The notes under the pieces are model-generated. The model saw only the letters and a list, made by a program, of their open reading frames with translations, searched no databases and was not told the DNA's origin. 5,720 bases of DNA, taken from NCBI GenBank assembly GCA_024464195.1, contig JANHAK010000094.1, forward strand, positions 1 to 5,720. Reading direction: 5' to 3'. Origin of the DNA: Methanomassiliicoccales archaeon (GTDB taxonomy: Archaea > Thermoplasmatota > Thermoplasmata > Methanomassiliicoccales > JACIVX01). Below, piece after piece: positions 1 to 5,616 of the stretch (the first letter of the stretch is position 1; each line of letters starts with the position of its first letter). Position numbers and translations under genes: made by a program.

Positions 1-159
1 ACGGAGCGTCGCGATTGTATCACCACTTAGCAGAACCCGTCTTAAAGTTGATTTACCATCGGCGAGCTGTGCAAGCACCATCGCTCTGTGCGTATAACTT
101 TTTGAGGGGGAAGATGGTATTGTCCCGTCGACTTTTGATGGTTTAACGAGAAGTCTCAT
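1..159 (-). CDS. aroA: 3-phosphoshikimate 1-carboxyvinyltransferase (EPSP synthase), N-terminal fragment cut by the window edge
   Basis: EPSP synthase transfers the enolpyruvyl group of phosphoenolpyruvate to shikimate-3-phosphate, the sixth step of the shikimate pathway, in the cytoplasm. Only the first 53 codons are present; the gene continues past the left edge. I read it by translating the reverse complement from the ATG at 159. The N-terminus begins MRLLVKPSKVDGTI and carries the family's substrate-binding signature as PSKSYTHRA at residues 18-26 (the GSKSxxxRA motif), with Lys20, Ser21 and Arg25 at the positions that bind the substrates. A Pro replaces the first Gly of the usual GSKS. 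This is followed by LAQLADGKS and a GDT segment as in other AroA proteins. The ATG overlaps the TGA of aroK (ATGA, 156-159), and GGGAG lies 7 nt upstream (167-171), so translation is probably coupled. Identification is firm; nothing can be said of the remaining seven-eighths or so of the protein. Confidence 0.93.
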   Translation of the reverse strand, partial: MRLLVKPSKVDGTIPSSPSKSYTHRAMVLAQLADGKSTLRRVLLSGDTIATLR

Positions 160-1028
160 TGCCTATCTCCCTTCTCCTGATTAGCCAGTTCTCCATTATA
201 AATATCAGTCACGATGAACTTCACATCTTCGAATTCGCCAAGAAAGTCATCAACTTGTTCCTCATCGATTAGAATAACAATTGCAGGTCCGGTTCCAGAT
301 AAACCTGCAGCCTTGGCTCCTTTACTCAAAGCCCTAATCGCAATGTCCTGATCGACGTTGAGTGCAGCACTATAAGCGAGGCCGTTAAGAGTCATTGCTG
401 TAAAATAATCACCAGTAAGTGCTCGTTCGTATGCGCATTCCACGATATTTTTCATCGATTTGATTCTCTCAAGCGGCAAACGGTTCTTTCTGATTTGAAA
501 ATCTGGCACGTGGATCAGAACCTTTAAACCATTTGGCATCAACCCTCTCTTGATGATCGTTTCGTTGCGGTTGTCCGTGATCACAACTCCGCCGAAAAAG
601 GACGCGCAAGCATCGTCGAATGCGCCTGTGATCGAAACTCCCGCTTTTATTGCACACCTAGTGCCGATCTTTATTGCTTCAAGACTTTCGTATTTCGCTT
701 CGATTGCTTTCAATGTTGCCAAAATGACAGCATTGGCCGCGGCACTACTGCTTTTCAATCCTCTGGAAATGGGAATTTCTGATCTTGTTTTCACCCGTGC
801 CCCAAGTTCTTTGTCGGGAGAATAATGGGCGAGCACAGCCTCAACGCAGTTCTTGATCAACGCAGGGTCCTCATGAGTGAATCCCTCAATTTCCGCTTTA
901 ATTTCTTTTTCCGGAACAATCTCTACCTCCGCCCAAGTCTTCAGCCCGATGCCGAACGCCGCGCCTTTGCCTGTGGCGATCGCGTTGACGATTGTTGCGG
1001 CGCCGTGGGCAAATGCCTCTCCTCTCAT
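156..1028 (-). CDS. aroK: Archaeal GHMP-family shikimate kinase
   Basis: Phosphorylates the 3-hydroxyl of shikimate with ATP (fifth pathway step). Archaea use a GHMP-superfamily kinase unrelated to the bacterial P-loop AroK, and this 290-residue protein fits that family in length and motifs. An N-terminal AATIVNAIATGKGAAFGIGL segment (10-29) is typical of the family. The ATP-binding GHMP motif is PISRGLKSSSAA at 86-97. A GAFDDACASFFGG block (135-147) carries the acidic pair Asp138/Asp139. The third GHMP motif, GLSGTGPA, is at 242-249. A longer frame reaching 1088 exists, but its extra 20 residues lie entirely inside aroDE and look like out-of-frame translation. The ATG at 1028 forms an ATGA overlap with the aroDE stop and has AGGAGG 7 nt upstream, so I chose it. 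The gene ends in an ATGA overlap with aroA. It is the fourth gene of the operon. Confidence 0.95.
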   Translation of the reverse strand: MRGEAFAHGAATIVNAIATGKGAAFGIGLKTWAEVEIVPEKEIKAEIEGFTHEDPALIKNCVEAVLAHYSPDKELGARVKTRSEIPISRGLKSSSAAANAVILATLKAIEAKYESLEAIKIGTRCAIKAGVSITGAFDDACASFFGGVVITDNRNETIIKRGLMPNGLKVLIHVPDFQIRKNRLPLERIKSMKNIVECAYERALTGDYFTAMTLNGLAYSAALNVDQDIAIRALSKGAKAAGLSGTGPAIVILIDEEQVDDFLGEFEDVKFIVTDIYNGELANQEKGDRQ

Positions 1029-2491
1029 GTCAGCGCCTCCTGCGCTGCGGCCATCATGATTTCGTGCGGTGGTGTGACACCTGTCCAAATTTCAAATGCC
1101 TTCTCGGCTTGGGCGACGAGCATCCCAAGACCCGATGATATAATGGCGCCACGACGTTCAGCGATCTCGAGGAATTTGGTCTTTGGAGGATTGTAAATCG
1201 TATCGAAAACAAATTGACCTTGTGAGAATATTTTTGTGTCTACCAACATCGTATCTGGAAATCCCTTCATACCGAGTGGGGTGCAATTGATAATCACATC
1301 GAATTTCCTTTGTTCAATTTCCGCCATATCGAGAAGTTCTATTTCTTTCCTGAAGTCCTTAACGAGCGCCTCCGCTCTTTCCCGTGTTCGGTTGACGACA
1401 TAAACCTTCGCCCCTTTATCGAGAAGATATGCGCAGCAAGCTCTTGCCGCCCCGCCAGCACCAATGATGAGAACTTCTTTTCCAAAAGGTTCCACACCGT
1501 TCTTTTTGAAAGTTATCTCAACACCATAGAGATCGGTGTTGTATCCAACCAATGTGCCATCTTTGTTGAGCACTGTGTTGACCGCTCCCGTTTGTAAAGC
1601 ACTACTGTCCATTTTATCAACATAGGGAATAATATTCTCCTTGTGCGGAATCGTGACATTGAATCCCCGAATTCCGAGGTCGATGACAAGATTTATGAGA
1701 TCTTCCAACTCATCCTCCTTTGCTGGGAATGTCAAATATCTCCCAGGAATTTTAAGAGCGCGAAAAACCGCATTATGAAGCAACGGTGAAATGGTGTGTG
1801 AAAGAGGGAAACCAGTAATGCCTGTGATCACTGGGTCGTCGCCAAGGAATTTCATTGTATCAATATCGAGTTGACCTGGCGCCGCCTCCTTTCCAGGTTC
1901 CACTGCAACATAGGTGAAGGCACATCCTAGTTTGGATGCAAGAATCCTCGTGAGCGCTCCAAGCTCCCCCATCCCAATAATGACAAATTCGTTTCCAGTT
2001 TCTTTGAAACCTTCAGCCCCATCGACAATAGAAGAGAGGTCACGAATTGAGTTGACCTGGAATGCGACTTTTGCAATGTCGCTCCTTGCAGCATTCCTGA
2101 CGAGAAGTTCGATAATCGACGATGCATCTGGTGTACCATTGAAATCATGTGTGGAACAAATGATTTTCGCGTTTCCAACCGCATCCCCAAGTTTCGCCAT
2201 CAAATTCGAATCAGACTCGATGTCGAGAAGTTCAAACCCTGATCTTGCCGCCTTTATCATGAATTTCAGTTTCTCATCGTCAGTACCTTTGAACTTTCCA
2301 CCGTGGTGTGCCGATCGCAGTGTCGCGATTTTGGGAATCGTAATTTCTTTGAATACATCAAGTCTTTGCGGCAAAGAATCCATAAGGTCGAACCTAATCT
2401 CAATCAAATCTGGTGACTTTGAAAGAATATTCCTGGCGACGACCAGCGCATCTTCCAGGTTTTTTTCGGTAATTGAAACGCAAAGTTTCAT
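1025..2491 (-). CDS. aroDE: Bifunctional 3-dehydroquinate dehydratase (type I) / shikimate dehydrogenase
   Basis: One polypeptide for two consecutive steps: dehydration of 3-dehydroquinate to 3-dehydroshikimate, then NADPH-dependent reduction to shikimate. Numbering is for the 488-residue form. Residues 1 to about 213 are a type I (Schiff-base) dehydratase: EIRFD at 31-35, catalytic His115 in STHDF, a Schiff-base lysine candidate Lys141 in IAKVAF, and the APGQ loop at 204-207. From about 219 follows a complete AroE domain: PLSHTISP substrate-binding loop (229-236), NVTIPHK with catalytic Lys284, Asn305, NTD with catalytic Asp320, the Rossmann GAGGAAR (344-350), NRT (367-369, typical of NADP preference), and GMLVAQA with Gln461 near the C-terminus. 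No key residue appears lost in either half, so both activities are expected. Two ATGs are adjacent (2494 and 2491); GGAGAG lies 2 nt from the first but 5 nt from the second, so 2491 is preferred, giving a TGATG junction with the preceding gene. A frame error joining two genes is not suggested, because the linker is short and continuous. Confidence 0.96.
   Translation of the reverse strand: MKLCVSITEKNLEDALVVARNILSKSPDLIEIRFDLMDSLPQRLDVFKEITIPKIATLRSAHHGGKFKGTDDEKLKFMIKAARSGFELLDIESDSNLMAKLGDAVGNAKIICSTHDFNGTPDASSIIELLVRNAARSDIAKVAFQVNSIRDLSSIVDGAEGFKETGNEFVIIGMGELGALTRILASKLGCAFTYVAVEPGKEAAPGQLDIDTMKFLGDDPVITGITGFPLSHTISPLLHNAVFRALKIPGRYLTFPAKEDELEDLINLVIDLGIRGFNVTIPHKENIIPYVDKMDSSALQTGAVNTVLNKDGTLVGYNTDLYGVEITFKKNGVEPFGKEVLIIGAGGAARACCAYLLDKGAKVYVVNRTRERAEALVKDFRKEIELLDMAEIEQRKFDVIINCTPLGMKGFPDTMLVDTKIFSQGQFVFDTIYNPPKTKFLEIAERRGAIISSGLGMLVAQAEKAFEIWTGVTPPHEIMMAAAQEALT
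1036..1041 (-). promoter_or_regulatory. Ribosome binding site that fixes the aroK start
   Basis: On the minus strand this reads AGGAGG, a full match to the core SD, with 7 nt before the ATG at 1028. It lies inside the last codons of aroDE. It decides against the 20-residue-longer aroK frame starting at 1088. Confidence 0.85.
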
Positions 2492-3534
2492 CATCTCTCC
2501 ACAATCGTTTCATTAATGGCATGACCAAAGTGTCTTCCGCCTTCCTCAAGTCTTACCAGTACTTTTTGTCCTTCCCTTAATTCCGCCACTGAAACTGAAC
2601 CATCTGAGGTGCAAAGCCGTATCGTTTCAGCATTCTGAAGAATCGTCGTATATTTCTTTCCATTTGCATCAATCTCGACGAGAATGAGAGGCCGCCGCTC
2701 AATCTTAGCCCTGCCGACGACAACAGTCCTGCAGTTCCCGCTGGTGTCAACTGCGAGTAGTTCATCACCGCTGGAGACCTCGGAAAGATACCTTGTCTTT
2801 CCATCGGGGCCGAGAATATACGCATGCACCGCCCCAGCGTTCACTCTGAAAGGTCTCGAAGCGACATATTCGCTTTCAAGGCTCTCCGAGTGGACGAGAA
2901 AGAGGCAGGCAGACTGAGAGCCAACGAGCATGCCCTCTCCTACTCTAAGTAGCGAGCACGTATCGACACACACTCTGTCGCCCAGCGACAGTGGTATAAT
3001 TTTGCTGACAGGTACCGCCGTCAACTTGATGGGTGGCAACTCTTTTGAAATGGCACCATGAAAATCCTTGAGACTTTTCGAAGAATCTGGCTCGATGACA
3101 ATTCCCGAGACACCGACTTCGAGGGTCTCCGCAAACAATTTTGCCTCCTCTGGTCTTGACGTCGAAGCAAGAAGTTTCGTTTTCGATCTTTGAAACTCTG
3201 CAATCAAGTTCTCGAGTGGGATGATTTTCCAGTCAAGAGTCTTGATAACAATAAATTCAATCTTGTTCTTTAGTTCGCTCGCTTTCGTGAGATCATCAGC
3301 TTTCTTGATCGTAAGAACTTGCCCGACGAGGGATTCGTCCAGAAATATTTTTTCTCCCCTGAGAGTGAAAGCATCAAACTTGCCGAGCTTCTTAAATTCT
3401 TCATCCTCTTCTCTGATCAGAATATCGACAAACCCGCTTTCCAGGGCTGTTGTTACGATCCTTTTTCTCTCATCCCGAGATGATGGTTCTGTTGCGCTAA
3501 CCCAGACGATTTTTCCTTTCTGGTCTCCATGCAT
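2491..3534 (-). CDS. aroB': 3-dehydroquinate synthase II (archaeal AroB')
   Basis: Catalyses the NAD-dependent oxidative deamination and cyclisation of ADTH (2-amino-3,7-dideoxy-D-threo-hept-6-ulosonate) to 3-dehydroquinate. This is the archaeal replacement for bacterial AroB, which starts from DAHP. The 347-residue length suits the family. The most diagnostic part is residues 186-240: DRVCVDTCSLLRVGEGMLVG, then SQSACLFLVHSE, then ASRPFRVNAGAVHAY, a block I recognise from the DHQ synthase II family (e.g. MJ1249 of Methanocaldococcus jannaschii). YLSEVSSGDELLAVD (249-263) continues the conserved C-terminal half. The N-terminal part is more variable, as is normal. The ATG at 3534 lies 4 nt after the upstream TGA; GTGATC just before it resembles the tail of the extended archaeal SD (GGAGGTGATC) but no GGAGG is present, so initiation probably depends on coupling. 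I see no later in-frame start near the N-terminus. The stop overlaps the aroDE start. Confidence 0.95.
   Translation of the reverse strand: MHGDQKGKIVWVSATEPSSRDERKRIVTTALESGFVDILIREEDEEFKKLGKFDAFTLRGEKIFLDESLVGQVLTIKKADDLTKASELKNKIEFIVIKTLDWKIIPLENLIAEFQRSKTKLLASTSRPEEAKLFAETLEVGVSGIVIEPDSSKSLKDFHGAISKELPPIKLTAVPVSKIIPLSLGDRVCVDTCSLLRVGEGMLVGSQSACLFLVHSESLESEYVASRPFRVNAGAVHAYILGPDGKTRYLSEVSSGDELLAVDTSGNCRTVVVGRAKIERRPLILVEIDANGKKYTTILQNAETIRLCTSDGSVSVAELREGQKVLVRLEEGGRHFGHAINETIVER
2495..2500 (-). promoter_or_regulatory. Ribosome binding site choosing between two adjacent aroDE ATGs
   Basis: Minus-strand GGAGAG. Counting from GGAG, the spacer is 5 nt to the ATG at 2491 and only 2 nt to the ATG at 2494, so the second ATG is the better start. 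The site lies within the last codons of the dehydroquinate synthase gene. Confidence 0.65.
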
Positions 3535-3538
3535 TAGA

Positions 3539-4330
3539 TCACGCCAGTATTTTCATCGCTTCCTCAACACTTGCATCTTCTAGAACGATTTTTGAAATTG
3601 CTCTTGTGATGCCGACAACGTCCCTATGCTGGAAGACGTTTCTCCCGATCGAAACCCCTTTTCCTCCAGCTTCAATTGAGTCCTTAACCATTTGAAGGAG
3701 TCTCTCGTCTGAATCCATCTTGGGACCCCCTGCAATGACAACCGGCGCGAGTGCACCTTTAACAACTTCCTTGAACGAATCGATATCACCCGTATAATTC
3801 GTCTTGATGACATCCGCGCCGAGTTCCGCTGCCACTCTTGCGCAATGCTTTACCAAATCAACATCGAATGAGTCCCTGATATTTTTTCCTCTGGGGTAAA
3901 TCATCACGAGCAAGGGCATTCCCCATTCGTTGCATTTTCTTGCGACCTCTCCAAAATCTCTTAGCATCTGGGACTCGGCATTCGATCCGAGATTGATGTG
4001 AATCGAGACAGCATCAGCACCGAGTTTGATCGCCTCTTCGACGCTCGTGACGATGACCTTCTCATTTGGATCGGTGCCAAGATTTGTACTTGCAGAAAGG
4101 TGAACAATTAATCCAATGTCTCGGCCAAATGAGCGGTGACCATATTGAACAATTCCTTTGTGAAGAACGACAGCTGTCGCACCACCTTCCGCAACCATAT
4201 CAATTGTTTTCTTCATATCAACTAATCCATCGATTGGGCCGAGTGAAATACCATGATCCATTGGTACTATCACTGCCCGTCCTGTTTTCCTATCCATAAT
4301 TCGTTCCATGCGTATGCTCTTCCCAAGCAC
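3539..4330 (-). CDS. aroA': 2-amino-3,7-dideoxy-D-threo-hept-6-ulosonate synthase (ADTH synthase, class I aldolase family)
   Basis: First committed step of the archaeal aromatic amino acid route: a transaldolase-type reaction joining a 6-deoxy-5-ketofructose-1-phosphate-derived unit to L-aspartate semialdehyde. The protein aligns from memory along its length with MJ0400 of M. jannaschii. Counted from the GTG start (263 residues), it has VIVPMDHG with the catalytic Asp at 25, AEGGATAVVLHKGIVQYGHR, GADAVSIHINLGS, MIYPRGK with Tyr145, the Schiff-base lysine Lys176 in VIKTNYTGD, APVVIAGGPK and GVSIGRNVFQH. These three residues correspond to Asp33, Tyr153 and Lys184 of MJ0400. A longer frame begins with TTG at 4357 (272 residues). 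The GTG at 4330 is preferred because GAGGTG lies 5 nt upstream, the promoter places the transcript start near 4347, and the resulting N-terminus (MLGKSIRMERI) resembles the start of many family members. ATG at 4309 is a less likely third choice. First gene of the operon. Confidence 0.94.
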   Translation of the reverse strand: MLGKSIRMERIMDRKTGRAVIVPMDHGISLGPIDGLVDMKKTIDMVAEGGATAVVLHKGIVQYGHRSFGRDIGLIVHLSASTNLGTDPNEKVIVTSVEEAIKLGADAVSIHINLGSNAESQMLRDFGEVARKCNEWGMPLLVMIYPRGKNIRDSFDVDLVKHCARVAAELGADVIKTNYTGDIDSFKEVVKGALAPVVIAGGPKMDSDERLLQMVKDSIEAGGKGVSIGRNVFQHRDVVGITRAISKIVLEDASVEEAMKILA

Positions 4331-4335
4331 GATAC

Positions 4336-4341
4336 CACCTC
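4336..4341 (-). promoter_or_regulatory. Ribosome binding site that sets the aroA' start at GTG 4330
   Basis: Minus-strand GAGGTG, 5 nt before GTG 4330, matches the archaeal SD core GGAGGTG at six of seven positions. The alternative TTG at 4357 has no comparable site upstream, only the TATA region. Confidence 0.75.
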
Positions 4342-4368
4342 GGGCGGAGCGTGACAATACTTAGCACG

Positions 4369-4383
4369 CTTATAATTCTTTCT
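4369..4383 (-). promoter_or_regulatory. Archaeal BRE/TATA promoter of the shikimate operon
   Basis: On the minus strand the purine-rich AGAAAGA (4377-4383, BRE-like) is followed by ATTATAAG (4369-4376, TATA box). With the usual 22-27 nt from the box centre, transcription would begin around 4345-4350. That is downstream of the TTG at 4357 and about 5 nt upstream of the SD at 4336-4341, giving a leader of roughly 17-20 nt. The geometry fits a single short-leader promoter for all five genes. The motif and spacing are seen; the activity is inferred. Confidence 0.6.
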
Positions 4384-4504
4384 ATCATCCTTACTCAACT
4401 AGGTGATCTTGTACGACTTAGTATGTCGCGATCTCTATGCTCTCAGGTATTAAGAATTACCCCCACAATGACTGAAATAACATTTAATTAGCCAAAAAAT
4501 CTCA

Positions 4505-4657
4505 TTAACCAGGAGGAGAGATAAGTGCGGAATTCTTTGACCGTCCTTTAATTTTCTCAGTTCTTTTCATGCCGAAAGACCAACAGTCTTGAAGAATATC
4601 AGTCATGGGAATAAATGGAACGTTGAAACGCCTCGATGCAATAACGAAATAATGTGC
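4505..4657 (-). pseudogene. Possible decayed coding remnant (uncertain)
   Basis: On the minus strand a frame open for 50 codons (TAG at 4658-4660 to TAA at 4505-4507) translates to a protein-like string containing AHYFVIASRRFNVPFIPMTD and, further on, GMKRTEKIKGRSKNS. The same frame upstream is broken by TAG at 4658 and again 30 nt earlier, yet still reads plausibly (FYIYSKYPSETPV). The only internal ATG with a decent following frame is at 4606 (33 codons), without an SD. The mix of a hydrophobic FVIA...FIP stretch and a basic tail loosely recalls DDE transposase interiors, but I cannot assign a family. It may equally be chance; the opposite strand also yields an 18-codon readable frame at 4662. 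Confidence 0.15.
4511..4551 (+). other. Orphan strong SD followed by an 8-codon GTG frame
   Basis: AGGAGGAG (4511-4518) lies 6 nt before a GTG at 4525, an ideal initiation layout. The frame encodes only MRNSLTVL before TAA at 4549-4551. An AT-rich TTTAATTA around 4484-4491 is placed roughly 25 nt upstream and could be a TATA box. This may be a leader peptide, the remains of a gene whose body was lost, or a coincidence of a purine-rich tract. No gene follows on this strand for it to regulate. Confidence 0.2.
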
Positions 4658-4771
4658 CTAGATGTGGATCGACAAACCAGTCGCCTATACTGGAGTTTCA
4701 CTTGGATACTTAGAGTAGATGTAAAACTGAAGATTGGTCGAATTTGACGAGTCTTACCTTTCGTTTACTCT

Positions 4772-4784
4772 GGCTTTATAAGCC
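4772..4784. promoter_or_regulatory. Symmetric TATA-like palindrome (GGCTT-TAT-AAGCC)
   Basis: Five-base perfect arms flank a TAT centre, so a TATA-like octamer reads on both strands (TTTATAAG on plus, CTTATAAA on minus). On the plus strand a short T-run (4788-4792) follows, so it could also act as a weak hairpin terminator. It sits 57 nt past the end of the membrane-protein gene. No gene starts at the expected distance on either strand, so its role is unknown. Confidence 0.25.
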
Positions 4785-4841
4785 ACCTTTTTAGCAATCG
4801 CATCTCCGAATTTTAATGCCAGCGATTTCTTCCCTTATTTT

Positions 4842-5381
4842 TCACTGTTTTGTAAGAACGATCGTGTTTGGGTCTGAGTCAATCATATTCCCTGAAATTG
4901 TGCCGGTCATAATGTCGCTCGTAAACGCGAATCTGATCGTGATAACCCAAGGTGCGGTATCGTCGGAGGTCATAGTCAGGTTGCCGCCTTCAACGGTTCC
5001 TGTGAAATGGAAATGGTGGCTTACCAGAGGAATATGATACTCGGTGAGATACTCCCACGATGTGGGTGTGATGTCCATAATGCCACTGACGGAATTACCA
5101 TCTTGAAGCAGTTGCATGCTGAACTGTCCCCAGACTTTGACCTCTCTGGTGTTTTCGAAGAACGGATCAAGCTCATAATAGATACAATCAAAAGTGCTTT
5201 CCCACGTTCCCTCTAGGTTCCTAGCCGGGCTCAAATTCCAGAGATCTGTGCCGTATATATCCAAGAAAATCAAGACCAGCACGACCATACAAACTGCGAC
5301 AATTACGCCTCCCACGATTTTTGCGGCTTTTGGTGGCTTCTTTGAATTTCCCCGTATATTCTCATCAGCTTTAGACGCCAA
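4842..5381 (-). CDS. Hypothetical single-pass membrane protein with beta-rich extracytoplasmic domain
   Basis: I do not recognise a family. From the TTG at 5381 the protein has 179 residues. It has a polar, basic N-terminus (residues 1-21, with KKPPKAAK), one strongly hydrophobic segment at about 22-40 (IVGGVIVAVCMVVLVLIFL), and then about 138 residues rich in Gly, Thr, Ser and alternating hydrophobics. The exterior part opens with LEGTWES (56-62) and has spaced turns such as SVSGIMD, FTGTVEGG and MTGTISG. That pattern is common in small antiparallel beta-barrel or lipocalin-like folds; this is inference from composition only. Basic residues before the segment predict cytoplasmic N-terminus, exterior C-terminus. 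Start choice: the frame extends to an ATG at 5471 (209 residues), but that ATG lacks a nearby SD and the extra codons cover an AT-rich promoter-like stretch. TTG 5381 has GGAG 7 nt upstream. It lies upstream of the shikimate operon on the same strand, 485 nt from the TATA box of that operon, so it is probably transcribed separately. Confidence 0.7.
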   Translation of the reverse strand: MASKADENIRGNSKKPPKAAKIVGGVIVAVCMVVLVLIFLDIYGTDLWNLSPARNLEGTWESTFDCIYYELDPFFENTREVKVWGQFSMQLLQDGNSVSGIMDITPTSWEYLTEYHIPLVSHHFHFTGTVEGGNLTMTSDDTAPWVITIRFAFTSDIMTGTISGNMIDSDPNTIVLTKQ

Positions 5382-5388
5382 GTTATAT

Positions 5389-5392
5389 CTCC
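5389..5392 (-). promoter_or_regulatory. Ribosome binding site supporting the TTG start of the membrane protein
   Basis: Minus-strand GGAG (in CCGGAGAT) with a 7-nt spacer to TTG 5381. The alternative ATG at 5471 has its nearest purine-rich tract (GAGGG) too far upstream to serve. Confidence 0.5.
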
Positions 5393-5400
5393 GGAATAGG

Positions 5401-5425
5401 GCTATAAATATGGAGCTATTAATTT
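5401..5425 (-). promoter_or_regulatory. Probable AT-rich promoter region of the membrane-protein gene
   Basis: On the minus strand an A-run and TTAATAG are followed by TATTTATAG (5402-5410). Either could be a TATA box. The first would place the transcript start near the GGAG at 5389-5392, the second near the TTG itself. Which is used cannot be decided by eye, but both argue that this stretch is promoter rather than coding sequence. Confidence 0.35.
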
Positions 5426-5570
5426 TTTTATTGAATTGGTATACTAAAAAGGCCTTCATTCGCTTGCTCATGAGAATCGGGATATCAGCCCTCGTTGGTA
5501 TGCGCCAATTGCCACTTATTCATTTTATCAATCGATACACCGCATCCTTGATTTGGATACTTTGACAAGA

Positions 5571-5616
5571 GTTAGATACTTTAATAATCAGTGGTTAGAT
5601 ACTTTAATAATCAGTG
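5571..5616. repeat. Perfect 23-bp tandem duplication
   Basis: Two identical, directly adjacent 23-bp units, 5571-5593 and 5594-5616, each beginning GTTAGATACTTTAAT and ending AATCAGTG. A degenerate third copy of the core, GGATACTTTGACA, starts at 5555. The unit is AT-rich, and its length is not a multiple of three. It lies about 190-235 bp upstream of the membrane-protein start, so it could be an operator pair or a recent replication slippage. Confidence 0.9.

Larger units (their letters stand above)
4384..4841. other. Intergenic region without a defensible gene
   Basis: About 460 nt between the shikimate promoter and the stop of the membrane-protein gene. All six frames are broken by frequent stops. 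It contains three minor items listed separately: an orphan SD with an 8-codon frame, a TATA-like palindrome, and a stop-interrupted protein-like frame on the minus strand. I see no tRNA-like clover arms, no C/D-box pair and no CRISPR repeats. No convincing T-rich archaeal terminator follows the membrane-protein gene on its own strand. Confidence 0.6.

Noticed and set aside
550..825. Plus-strand 91-codon frame opposite aroK
   Set aside because: It is antisense to a gene with firm GHMP motifs and has no SD or recognisable product; a shadow frame.
1029..1088. N-terminal extension of aroK
   Set aside because: The 20 extra residues lie wholly within aroDE and bypass the AGGAGG and ATGA junction at 1028.
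1914..2516. Plus-strand 200-codon frame opposite aroDE
   Set aside because: Long, but exactly antisense to the conserved dehydratase domain; low-complexity Ser-rich product typical of a reverse-frame shadow.
4662..4718. Plus-strand 18-codon ATG frame (MWIDKPVAYTGVSLGYLE)
   Set aside because: No SD, an in-frame stop directly before the ATG, and too short; its readable look shows how easily chance gives protein-like strings here.
5194..5565. Plus-strand 123-codon frame opposite the membrane protein
   Set aside because: Hydrophobic Ile/Thr-rich product explained by antisense reading of the membrane-protein gene and its AT-rich promoter; no SD.
5555..5616. CRISPR array
   Set aside because: The two units are directly adjacent without spacers; this is a tandem duplication.
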